Positions 25,913-32,157 of a stretch of DNA of 64,000 nucleotides are shown here, one piece after another (the first letter of the stretch is position 1; each line of letters starts with the position of its first letter). Under the pieces are notes generated by a model, which was not told the origin of the DNA, searched no databases, and saw nothing but the letters and a program-made list of their open reading frames with translations. Position numbers and translations under genes: made by a program. The DNA is from Pseudomonadota bacterium (GTDB lineage: Bacteria; Pseudomonadota; Gammaproteobacteria; Burkholderiales; Burkholderiaceae_C), in assembly GCA_029779845.1 (NCBI GenBank), contig JAKOZT010000032.1, forward strand, positions 62,001-126,000, written 5' to 3'.

Positions 25913-26704
25913 ATGATGCGGGCCTTCACGCGAACCCTCACGATGCTCGGTTTGGCCGGCTGGATGGGCCTTGCCGCGCTGCCGGCGCAAGCCGGCATCT
26001 TCGACGACGACGAGGCGCGCCGCGCCATCCTCGACCTGCGCCAGAAGCTCGAGGCGAGCAACGAGGCGAACCGCGCCAAGCAGGCCGAGCTGAACGCGCA
26101 GATGGCCGACCAGCTCTCGCAGCTCAAGCGCAGCCTGCTCGACCTGAACAACCAGCTCGAGGGCATGCGCGCCGAGCTGGCGCGCATGCGCGGCCAGGAC
26201 GAGCAGCTCGCGCGCGACGTCGCCGAGCTGCAGCGCCGCTCGAAGGACGCGCAGACCGGCATCGACGAGCGCATCCGCAAGCTCGAGCCGATCGGCGTGA
26301 CGCTCGACGACAAGCAGTTCCTCGCCGACCCGGAGGAGAAGCGCCAGTACGACGAGGCCTTCGCGCTGATCCGCAAGGGCGACTTCGCCGCCGCGAGCGC
26401 AGGGCTGTCGGGCTTCCTCAAGCGCTACCCGCTCAGCGGCTACGTGGATTCGGCCACCTTCTGGCTCGGCAACGCGCAGTACGGCCAGCGCCAGTACAAG
26501 GAGGCGATCGCCTCGTTCCGCTCGCTGCTCGCGCGCGACCCGGCGCACCCCAAGGCGCCCGAGGCGATGCTCGCCATCGCCAACTGCCAGATCGAGCTGA
26601 AGGACAGCCGCGCCGCGCGCAAGACCATCGGCGAGCTGGTGCAGGCCTACCCGAAATCGGAAGCCGCGCAGGCCGGCCGAGAGCGCCTCGCCTCGCTGAA
26701 GTAG
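25913..26704 (+). CDS. cpoB: cell division coordinator CpoB (YbgF)
   Basis: 263-residue periplasmic protein that links outer-membrane constriction to peptidoglycan synthesis. The signal peptide ends near LPAQA-GIFDDDEARRAI. Residues about 35-125 are a trimerising coiled coil (LEASNEANRAKQAELNAQM and following). The C-terminal half has TPR repeats with YDEAFALIRKGDFAAASAGL, YVDSATFWLGNAQYGQRQYKEAI and PEAMLAIANCQIELKDSRAA. Third gene of the tolB-pal-cpoB block. Confidence 0.95.
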   Translation: MMRAFTRTLTMLGLAGWMGLAALPAQAGIFDDDEARRAILDLRQKLEASNEANRAKQAELNAQMADQLSQLKRSLLDLNNQLEGMRAELARMRGQDEQLARDVAELQRRSKDAQTGIDERIRKLEPIGVTLDDKQFLADPEEKRQYDEAFALIRKGDFAAASAGLSGFLKRYPLSGYVDSATFWLGNAQYGQRQYKEAIASFRSLLARDPAHPKAPEAMLAIANCQIELKDSRAARKTIGELVQAYPKSEAAQAGRERLASLK

Positions 26705-26744
26705 CCGCGCCGCCGCGAGCCGGGGCAGCGCGCGAGGCGCTGCT

Positions 26745-26750
26745 TAAAAT
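26745..26750 (+). promoter_or_regulatory. -10-like hexamer for a possibly leaderless transcript
   Basis: TAAAAT ends 6 bases before the ATG at 26757, so a normal transcription start would fall on or next to the start codon. No -35 match is evident 17 bp upstream. Confidence 0.35.
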
Positions 26751-26756
26751 CGCGGC

Positions 26757-27872
26757 ATGCAGGACATCGACATCGCGGCGCTCAGCCGCACCGTGCTGTG
26801 GGCCGCGTTCGCCCTGGCCGTCATCTTCGGCGCGATCGCGCAGCGCACCCACTTCTGCACGATGGGTGCGGTCTCCGACATCATGACGATGGGCGACTGG
26901 GCGCGCATGCGCATGTGGGTTGCCGCGATGGGCGTCGCGATGATCGGCTTCAACACGATGGTGGCGCTCGGCTGGCTGAACGCCGCCGACACCATCTACG
27001 CCGGGCCGCGCTTCATCTGGCTCTCCGCGCTGGTGGGCGGCGCGCTGTTCGGCTTCGGCATGGTGCTGGCCTCGGGCTGCGGCAGCAAGACGCTGGTGCG
27101 CATCGGCGGCGGCAACCTCAAGTCGCTGGTGGTGTTCTTCGTGCTCGGCCTGGCCGCCTTCGCGACGATGCGCGGGCTCACCGCGGTGCTGCGCGTCGAC
27201 ACCGTGGACAAGGTCGCCGTCGAGTTCGCCGCCGGGCAGGACCTGCCCTCGCTGCTGGCCGCGTCCACCGGCGTCGCCAAGGGCACGCTGGCGGCGCTGC
27301 TGGGCATCGTCCTGGGCGGCGCGCTGCTCGCCTGGGCGCTGGCGCGCCGCGAGGGGCGCAGCGCCGACAACCTGCTCGGCGGGCTGGGCATCGGCGCGAT
27401 CATCGCCGCGCTGTGGTGGGTGTCGGGCCGGCTCGGCTACGTGGCCGAGCATCCGCAGACGCTGGAGCGCGTCTTCCTCGCCACCAACTCGCAGCGCGTG
27501 GAGTCGCTGACCTTCGTCGCGCCGGTCGCCTACACGCTCGACTGGCTGATCTTCTTCAGCGACAAGAGCAAGGTGCTGACGATCGCCATCGTCACGACGG
27601 CCGGCGTGGTGGTCGGCTCGGCGCTGGTGGCGCTGGCCACGCGCAGCTTCCGCTGGGAGGGTTTCCGCGACGCGCGCGACACCGCCAACCACCTGGTCGG
27701 CGCGGCGCTGATGGGCGTGGGCGGCGTCACCGCGATGGGCTGCACGGTGGGGCAAGGCCTCTCGGGCCTGTCGACACTGAGCCTGACCAGCTTCGTCGCG
27801 ATCGCCGCCATCCTCGCCGGCGCGGTGGCCGGGCTGAAGTACCAGTTCTGGCTGGTCGAGCGCTCGGCATGA
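26757..27872 (+). CDS. YeeE/YedE (TsuA-type) sulfur-compound transporter
   Basis: 371-residue inner-membrane protein of the YeeE/YedE family, whose characterised member TsuA takes up thiosulfate. About nine to ten hydrophobic segments are visible. The family cysteines that relay thiosulfate appear in RTHFCTMGAVSDIM (about residue 33), VLASGCGSKTLVRIGGGNLKS (about 105) and GVTAMGCTVGQGLSGLS (about 330), and the two repeated halves of the fold are recognisable. No tsuB/TusA-like partner is adjacent. The stop overlaps the start of tcdA (ATGA). Confidence 0.88.
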   Translation: MQDIDIAALSRTVLWAAFALAVIFGAIAQRTHFCTMGAVSDIMTMGDWARMRMWVAAMGVAMIGFNTMVALGWLNAADTIYAGPRFIWLSALVGGALFGFGMVLASGCGSKTLVRIGGGNLKSLVVFFVLGLAAFATMRGLTAVLRVDTVDKVAVEFAAGQDLPSLLAASTGVAKGTLAALLGIVLGGALLAWALARREGRSADNLLGGLGIGAIIAALWWVSGRLGYVAEHPQTLERVFLATNSQRVESLTFVAPVAYTLDWLIFFSDKSKVLTIAIVTTAGVVVGSALVALATRSFRWEGFRDARDTANHLVGAALMGVGGVTAMGCTVGQGLSGLSTLSLTSFVAIAAILAGAVAGLKYQFWLVERSA

Positions 27873-28666
27873 CGGCTGCCGCGGTTGATAACGCCGATCT
27901 GGAGCGGCGTTTCGGCGGCCTGCGGCGGCTCTACGGCGATGCGGGCTACGCGCGCATCCGCGCGGCGCGCATCGCGGTGGTCGGCGTCGGCGGCGTCGGC
28001 TCGTGGGCGGCCGAGGCGCTGGCGCGCAGCGGCGTGGCCGAGCTGACGCTGGTCGACCTCGACCACGTCGCCGAATCGAACGTCAACCGCCAGGTGCAGG
28101 CGCTCGGCGCGACGCTGGGCATGGCCAAGGTGCGCGCGCTTGCCGAACGCTTCGCCGACATCCACCCCGGCTGCCGCGTGCACGAGGTGGAGGAGTTCGC
28201 CGCCGCGGACAACTGGCCGGCGCTGCTGCCGCGCCCGGTGGACGTGGTGATCGACGCCTGCGACCAGCTGCGCGCCAAGCAGGCGCTGGCGGCGTGGGCG
28301 ATCGAGACGCGATCGCCACTGGTGCTGGTGGGTGCGGCCGGCGGCAAGCGCCGCCCGCAGGCGGTGGAAGTGGCCGACCTCGCCGAGGCGACGCACGACC
28401 CGCTGCTCGCCGCGCTGCGCCAGCGCCTGCGCCAGCAGTACGGCGCGCCGCGCAAGGGCGCGATCGGCCTGCGCTGCGTGTTCTCGCGCGAGCCGGTGAC
28501 GATGCCTGCGAACGCCGACGCCTGCGACGTCGAAGGCAACTTGAATTGCCACGGCTACGGCTCGACGGTGAGCGTGACCGCCACGTTCGGCATGGTGGCC
28601 GCGCAAGTTGCGCTAGAATGCGCGGCTGTCGGCACTGAGCCGATGCCCCGCGAGGCGCCGCTATAA
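27869..28666 (+). CDS. tcdA: tRNA threonylcarbamoyladenosine dehydratase
   Basis: 265-residue E1-like enzyme (CsdL/YgdL) that dehydrates t6A at position 37 to cyclic ct6A in tRNAs reading ANN codons, including tRNA-Lys. It has FGGLRRLYGDAGYARIRAAR, the ATP-binding IAVVGVGGVGSWAAEALAR, LVDLDHVAESNVNRQ, DVVIDACDQLRAKQAL and the C-terminal NLNCHGYGSTVSVTATFGM. The stop codon TAA is embedded in the -10 box of the downstream tRNA-Lys promoter. Confidence 0.95.
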   Translation: MTAAAVDNADLERRFGGLRRLYGDAGYARIRAARIAVVGVGGVGSWAAEALARSGVAELTLVDLDHVAESNVNRQVQALGATLGMAKVRALAERFADIHPGCRVHEVEEFAAADNWPALLPRPVDVVIDACDQLRAKQALAAWAIETRSPLVLVGAAGGKRRPQAVEVADLAEATHDPLLAALRQRLRQQYGAPRKGAIGLRCVFSREPVTMPANADACDVEGNLNCHGYGSTVSVTATFGMVAAQVALECAAVGTEPMPREAPL

Positions 28667-28667
28667 T
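28662..28667 (+). promoter_or_regulatory. consensus -10 box for the tRNA-Lys pair
   Basis: TATAAT, a perfect sigma-70 -10 hexamer, starts 29 bp before the first tRNA and contains the stop codon of tcdA (28664-28666). The -35 region inside tcdA is not a good match, which could reflect coding constraint. Confidence 0.6.
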
Positions 28668-28690
28668 GGCGGGCTTTTCCAGACGCTAGC

Positions 28691-28766
28691 GGGTCGTTAG
28701 CTCAGTTGGTAGAGCAGCGGACTTTTAATCCGTTGGTCGCAGGTTCGAATCCTGCACGACCCACCA
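28691..28766 (+). tRNA. tRNA-Lys (anticodon TTT)
   Basis: Complete 76-base cloverleaf with encoded CCA. The acceptor stem pairs GGGTCGT with ACGACCC; the D loop is AGCTCAGTTGGTAGAGC; the anticodon loop CTTTTAA places TTT at 28724-28726; the T arm is CAGGTTCGAATCCTG. It reads AAA and, by wobble, AAG. Confidence 0.97.
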
Positions 28767-28785
28767 CCGAAGGTGGCACGCATTC

Positions 28786-28861
28786 GGGCTCTTAGCTCAG
28801 TTGGTAGAGCAGCGGACTCTTAATCCGTTGGTCGAAGGTTCGAATCCTTCAGGGCCCACCA
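28786..28861 (+). tRNA. tRNA-Lys (anticodon CTT)
   Basis: Complete 76-base cloverleaf with encoded CCA, 19 bases after the first tRNA. The acceptor stem pairs GGGCTCT with AGGGCCC (one T-G pair); the anticodon loop CTCTTAA places CTT at 28819-28821; the T arm is AAGGTTCGAATCCTT. It reads AAG only. D and anticodon arms are nearly identical to the TTT copy, suggesting origin by tandem duplication. Confidence 0.95.
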
Positions 28862-28881
28862 AATTTTCCTTTTAGCATCAA

Positions 28882-28914
28882 CGGCTTACGCGAACAACCG
28901 CGTAGGCCGTTTTT
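28882..28914 (+). terminator. intrinsic terminator of the tRNA-Lys pair
   Basis: An 11-bp stem (CGGCTTACGCG with CGCGTAGGCCG, one G-T pair), a 6-base loop and TTTTT at 28910-28914, 20 bases after the second tRNA. Confidence 0.88.
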
Positions 28915-29065
28915 GCTTTCGATCGAAAGACTGTCCACGAAGTGTCCACGCAGGGTCGCGTTGCCACGAATGCACGATGAGCCGTAGAAGCGTCATACTG
29001 GATGCACGTACACCCCCATCGAGAACTCGAAGGCATGGCACCAAGAAGCAAGAGCCTCGCAGGCA

Positions 29066-29428
29066 TCAACGGCCCCTGAGCTTGAGATTGCAATCGAGCA
29101 AAACACGCTCGATCTGGTTCACCGACTTCGTGCCAAGGTTCGGAAGCTTGAGAAGCTCGAGACGAGTGCGATCGCACAACTGGGCAACCGACTCACACCC
29201 TTCGGCAATGAGGATACGGACCTGATACGCCGTCAAAGGAAGATCCTCGACACGACGAGCAAGCCACTCAGAACGCTGCCATGCCTCACGAGACTGTGCA
29301 TGCTCTTGAACAATCGCAGAGTCGAGAACACTGGCAAGCCAGGTAACACCCTTGTCGATCAGGAAGCCACGCTGCGTAGCAGTAAGGGACGACAAGTCCA
29401 GGTCGCAAATGAATGTCTGCTGGTTCAT
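29066..29428 (-). CDS. free-standing RNA polymerase alpha-CTD-like protein
   Basis: 120 residues; the ATG at 29428 follows AGGTG at a 9-base spacing (a GTG at 29440 would add four residues). Residues 63-120 align without gaps to the C-terminal domain of the RNA polymerase alpha subunit: LPLTAYQVRILIAEG then LELLKLPNLGTKSVNQIERV, against E. coli LTVRSANCLKAEA and VELLKTPNLGKKSLTEI. The helix-hairpin-helix part (PNLG.KS) is kept, including equivalents of G296, K298 and S299. The main UP-element contacts R265, N268 and C269 are Tyr, Arg and Ile. The first 60 residues match nothing known to me. A chromosomal rpoA would be elsewhere. The protein may bind DNA or compete with alpha-CTD at regulators (inference). 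Confidence 0.8.
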   Translation of the reverse strand: MNQQTFICDLDLSSLTATQRGFLIDKGVTWLASVLDSAIVQEHAQSREAWQRSEWLARRVEDLPLTAYQVRILIAEGCESVAQLCDRTRLELLKLPNLGTKSVNQIERVLLDCNLKLRGR

Positions 29429-29494
29429 GGTTGATTGCACCTATGTACTGGATGAGTTGCTTCAAGCAACACGGATTGACGTGATGGGGATAGA

Positions 29495-29519
29495 CCCCCG
29501 GCCGAAGCCGTATCGGGGG
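29495..29519 (-). promoter_or_regulatory. second hairpin in the leader of the alpha-CTD-like gene
   Basis: CCCCCG (29495-29500) pairs with CGGGGG (29514-29519), and the interior GGC/GCC can extend it. It shares its G-run with the neighbouring 12-bp dyad, so the two structures exclude each other. Confidence 0.5.
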
Positions 29520-29542
29520 GGTGTTGGTTGAACCAACACCCC
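29518..29542 (-). promoter_or_regulatory. perfect 12-bp dyad upstream of the alpha-CTD-like gene
   Basis: Bases 29518-29529 and 29531-29542 are perfect inverted copies around a single central base (arms GGGGTGTTGGTT / AACCAACACCCC). The tight centre fits either a protein-binding operator or a stable hairpin. It lies 90-114 bases before the ATG at 29428 on the minus strand and 13 bases after the stop of the preceding minus gene. Confidence 0.65.
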
Positions 29543-29554
29543 GCCTAAAGATGG

Positions 29555-29800
29555 TCAGAGCCTGGATCCCGAACAGCCGGCCAGGAGGAGGGATTCGAGA
29601 CGCCTCGCGTGCCGACGCTGAGCAGCCGGCAGCTGGCGAAGGTCGACGTCGCGGTTAGAGCAGCCGTGACGCTTGCGGGAGACCGGCTTGACGCGATTCA
29701 GCACAAGGGCACGCTGCAGCTCGAACTGGGTGCACCTCGCCAGGTCGAAAACCGAGCAGGCGACGGGCTGGCGATAGAGGAGGTCGTTAACCGTGCACAT
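29555..29800 (-). CDS. hypothetical protein, 81 residues
   Basis: Not recognised. The start at ATG 29800 is supported by a strong ribosome site (GGGAGG) 8 bases upstream that overlaps the end of the preceding small gene; the two genes are separated by only 3 bases. The product is basic and contains four Cys residues (MCTVNDLLYRQPVACSVFD at the N terminus, then KPVSRKRHGCSNRD) and ends in a Leu-rich tail. The opposite strand is also open here, so the coding call rests on ribosome site and coupling. Confidence 0.5.
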   Translation of the reverse strand: MCTVNDLLYRQPVACSVFDLARCTQFELQRALVLNRVKPVSRKRHGCSNRDVDLRQLPAAQRRHARRLESLLLAGCSGSRL

Positions 29801-29803
29801 CAC

Positions 29804-30010
29804 TCAGTCCTCCCGGTAGCAGGCGTCGGACCGATAGACATAGTTGCCGCAGTCATAACCGCGACCAATGGAACCGGCAGGCATCGTCATTGGCGCATCG
29901 AGGAAGCCACAGTCACATCCGAAGAACCCATCCCGCAGAAGGCTCTGGCCATAGTCGTCTTGACCAACAAACTGATTGGGCTGGTTCTGTCGTGCCCCGG
30001 TCATCCACAT
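29804..30010 (-). CDS. hypothetical Gly/Asp/Tyr/Cys-rich small protein
   Basis: 68 residues, not recognised. The composition is unlike that of a GC-driven shadow frame: many Gly, Asp, Gln, Tyr and three Cys (for example LLRDGFFGCDCGFLDAPM and GRGYDCGNYVYRSDACYRED). An inner ATG at 30004 is an alternative start; no good ribosome site is seen for either. It lies 71 bases after the stop of the membrane protein gene and couples to the next small gene. The paired CDC and spaced Cys residues could bind metal, which is speculation. Confidence 0.45.
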   Translation of the reverse strand: MWMTGARQNQPNQFVGQDDYGQSLLRDGFFGCDCGFLDAPMTMPAGSIGRGYDCGNYVYRSDACYRED

Positions 30011-30081
30011 GGAAGCGCGGCCGAGAGACAGCTGACGATGCGGCCCAACGAACTCGCCTTCGGTCGTGTGCTGAGGGGCAC

Positions 30082-30579
30082 TCAGTGCGGCTGCACGACG
30101 CGGCCATAGTCAGCTGGCACGAGAGGCGTTGTGAGTTCCGCTTCCTTTTGAAGGACAGCGATCTTCTCGGCAGCCTCGCGCTTCGCGCTGTTGATGACCA
30201 GCTCTCCGCGGAGACGATGTAGCGTCAGCATGCCCTCGAACAAGCCGAGCATCTTCACAAGCACAAAGCTCACACTAGCTGCAATGAAGCAGACCACTGC
30301 GGCCCAGCTGATCTCCAGAAACAACGGGTGCCGGAAAAGCGGTGGAACGGCCCCAATGCGCTCCTTGAGTGCTGCGCCAACGATGACGATCACCATCGCC
30401 GCGATGGTGGCACTCAGCAGGCCTACCCAGTAGTGCTGCTGCTTGGTTAGCGACGCCGTAAGACGTTCTGCTTCGGACGGGCTGAGTCGATCCGACTGCA
30501 AAAAGTTGGCAGTCATGGGCATGACCTGCACAAGTGATGCGGCGAGGAAGCCAAGGAACGCAATCAAGCCCTCCTTCAT
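30082..30579 (-). CDS. small membrane protein with C-terminal coiled coil
   Basis: 165 residues from ATG 30579 (a TTG at 30591 would add four). Three hydrophobic helices are at about residues 4-22 (GLIAFLGFLAASLVQVM), 51-71 (WVGLLSATIAAMVIVIVGAAL) and 86-112 (LEISWAAVVCFIAASVSFVLVKM). A charged, probably coiled-coil helix follows (ELVINSAKREAAEKIAVLQK), predicted cytoplasmic. No family was recognised. It is the first gene of the minus-strand set in the accessory segment and starts about 20 bp from the truncated GntR gene on the other strand. Confidence 0.7.
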   Translation of the reverse strand: MKEGLIAFLGFLAASLVQVMPMTANFLQSDRLSPSEAERLTASLTKQQHYWVGLLSATIAAMVIVIVGAALKERIGAVPPLFRHPLFLEISWAAVVCFIAASVSFVLVKMLGLFEGMLTLHRLRGELVINSAKREAAEKIAVLQKEAELTTPLVPADYGRVVQPH

Positions 30580-30599
30580 GTCGTACCACAAGGCGAGCG

Positions 30600-30875
30600 G
30601 AGTCCAGAGCGCAGCCGTGGACGCTGCGCATGTTGCGCTTGCTGTCGCGACAGATCGAGCGCTACCGGCACCTGGCCATCCGGCTGCCGAACTCGACGCG
30701 CGACGTTCACGAAGAGCACCGCCAGATCTTCGAATCGGCCATCAACGGCCAGGAGGCGAGGGCGTGCCTGGCGCTCGAACTGCACGTTCGCGCGACGCCC
30801 GATCTGCTCGCGGCCGCGGTCCGGGCCGGCGCGCTCGGAGCCGTGTTCTCCGATTCCGACAGGCGCCTGGCCTGA
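30600..30875 (+). pseudogene. 3' remnant of a GntR-family (FCD domain) regulator gene
   Basis: About 90 codons survive. The peptide LRLLSRQIERYRHLAIRLP, then RDVHEEHRQIFESAINGQEA and ALELHVRATPDLLAAAV is the last part of an FCD effector domain, including the EH and H residues that bind metal in this family. The winged-helix DNA-binding domain and first half of FCD are missing, replaced by the accessory segment. It is convergent with the nosL-like gene; bases 30876-30985 hold nothing recognisable. Confidence 0.75.
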
Positions 30876-30985
30876 GTGCAGTCCGTGCGCTCGCCGACGG
30901 ATGCCTTGGGTCCGAGGTCAGGCGGGCGGGGCACCCTGGCTGACGAGCCGCCGCATGCTCCAGCGAGCGATGCGCCGGCAGTCGC

Positions 30986-31618
30986 TCAATGCCGATGCGC
31001 GCTGCGCGTATCGAGCGCCCGCAGCATCGCCGCGTCGATCTGCCCGACCGTGACGACACGCCCACCGCGCTGCGCAACGAAGGCGTCCGCGCCGGCGAGC
31101 GTCGCGAAGGCCGGCAGGTTGCCGGCGCGCATCGGGCCGGGTTCGGACGAGCCCGACACGTAGTACGCGCCCTGCGCGCCGATCCAGCCGCCGCCGTCGC
31201 GATCCGTCACGTACATCGCCGCCACGTCGTCGCGGCTGCGGCCTTTGGCATAACGCGGCACGTCCTGCAGGAACAGGTGCAGGCTGAGCGGCGAATCGAA
31301 GAAGTGCACGTCGCCGTCGCGGTAGATCACCTGCGCGGCCCAGCGCGGCGCGCGCGCCGGGAACATGCCGCACACCGGGCAGCGTGCTTCCGCCGGCACG
31401 GGGCGCGCAGCGAGGCGATCGAGGCCGCTGGCCGGGTCGTAGGCGAGGCTGGGGGCCACCAGGCAGACCTCGTCGCTCGGCGCGGCCACCGTCGCCGGCA
31501 CGGTGGGATGCGCGAGCCACTGCGTCGCCGCCAGCCAGCCCAGCGCCGCCAGCGCGAGCAGCGCCGTCGCGAGCAGCGCGAGCGCATGGCGCGGGGGCAG
31601 GGCGGCGCGGGCGCTCAT
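30986..31618 (-). CDS. NosL-like membrane-anchored copper protein
   Basis: 210 residues. An N-terminal anchor (ALALLATALLALAALGWLAATQWL) is followed by a NosL-type domain with RCPVCGMFPARAPRWAAQVIY (Cys-x-x-Cys-Gly-Met), VHFFDSPLSLHLFLQDVPRY, MYVTDRDGGGWIGAQGAYYVSG and LPAFATLAGADAFVAQRGG. It is a paralogue of the shorter NosL encoded just upstream (2 bases between the genes). NosL delivers Cu(I) to NosZ; a second copy with an uncleaved anchor and a CPVCGM motif is probably another copper handler of the same operon. Confidence 0.85.
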   Translation of the reverse strand: MSARAALPPRHALALLATALLALAALGWLAATQWLAHPTVPATVAAPSDEVCLVAPSLAYDPASGLDRLAARPVPAEARCPVCGMFPARAPRWAAQVIYRDGDVHFFDSPLSLHLFLQDVPRYAKGRSRDDVAAMYVTDRDGGGWIGAQGAYYVSGSSEPGPMRAGNLPAFATLAGADAFVAQRGGRVVTVGQIDAAMLRALDTRSAHRH

Positions 31619-31620
31619 GG

Positions 31621-32157
31621 CTACATCTTCGAGTCGTGCAGCGCGCCGCCGCTGAGGTCCACCATCTCGGGCGTGATCTCGCTGAAGCGCAGCAGCTTGC
31701 CGCCGTTCTCGGCGGCGAACTTGCTCGCGTCGGCTTCGGCGGCGAAGGTGGCCAGCGTCGGGCCCATCGAGCCGTGCTTCTTGCTGCCGCGCACATACAG
31801 CGCCGCCTGCGCGGCTATCCACTGGCCGCGCGGCTGCGCCCAGTCGGCCTTGCCCATGTCCTGCACCCAGGCGCCCTTGACGGGGCGCACCTGCTCGGGC
31901 CGCAGCAGCGTGGACACCAGCTCGACGGTGTCGCAGAAGTACACCGGCGCCTTGGCGTCGCCGTAGAGGATCTGGCCCTTCGGGCCGGGGTAGTCGGCCA
32001 GCAGCATGCCGTCGAGATCGCAGGCGGTCCCGGGCTCGAAGTCGATCGGGCCGGCGGCGGCGCTGCCCTGCTGCTTGTCGCAGGCAGGCAGGGCCAGCAG
32101 CGCGGCGGCGCCGCACAGCGCGCAGCCGAAACGTCGGCGGGTGAGAAGTGTCGTCAT
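31621..32157 (-). CDS. nosL: nitrous oxide reductase copper chaperone NosL
   Basis: 178 residues. It begins TLLTRRRFGCALCGAAALLALPAC with a twin-arginine-like stretch and a lipobox-like LPAC, so an outer-membrane or inner-membrane lipoprotein facing the periplasm. The domain has CDLDGMLLADYPGPKGQILY, VYFCDTVELVSTLLRPEQ, WIAAQAALYVRGSKKHGSMGP and FAAEADASKFAAENGG, as in NosL. It supplies copper for the CuZ site of NosZ. The start overlaps the nosY stop (ATGA). Confidence 0.92.
   Translation of the reverse strand: MTTLLTRRRFGCALCGAAALLALPACDKQQGSAAAGPIDFEPGTACDLDGMLLADYPGPKGQILYGDAKAPVYFCDTVELVSTLLRPEQVRPVKGAWVQDMGKADWAQPRGQWIAAQAALYVRGSKKHGSMGPTLATFAAEADASKFAAENGGKLLRFSEITPEMVDLSGGALHDSKM

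Larger units (their letters stand above)
28862..30600. other. accessory segment (possible genomic island remnant) after tRNA-Lys
   Basis: From just after the tRNA-Lys pair to a truncated GntR gene the sequence is visibly less GC-rich than its surroundings and holds only short unfamiliar minus-strand genes. tRNA 3' ends are common integration sites. No integrase gene and no second copy of the tRNA 3' end at the far side were found, so an integrative origin is inferred, not shown. Bases 28915-29065 contain a short direct repeat (TGTCCACG twice near 28931-28951) and no gene that could be supported. Confidence 0.5.

Noticed and set aside
28878-29177. Minus-strand open frame of 99 codons overlapping the tRNA terminator
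   Set aside because: It overlaps the intrinsic terminator of the tRNA pair and the end of the alpha-CTD-like gene, and the product has no recognisable feature.
29609-30109. Plus-strand open frame of 166 codons across the small minus-strand genes
   Set aside because: No ribosome site and no recognisable domain. The minus-strand genes have tight coupling and a strong ribosome site, though the choice is not certain.
28840-30640. att-site duplication expected for a tRNA-Lys-integrated element
   Set aside because: No copy of the tRNA 3' end was found near the GntR remnant, and there is no integrase gene, so no attachment sites are claimed.
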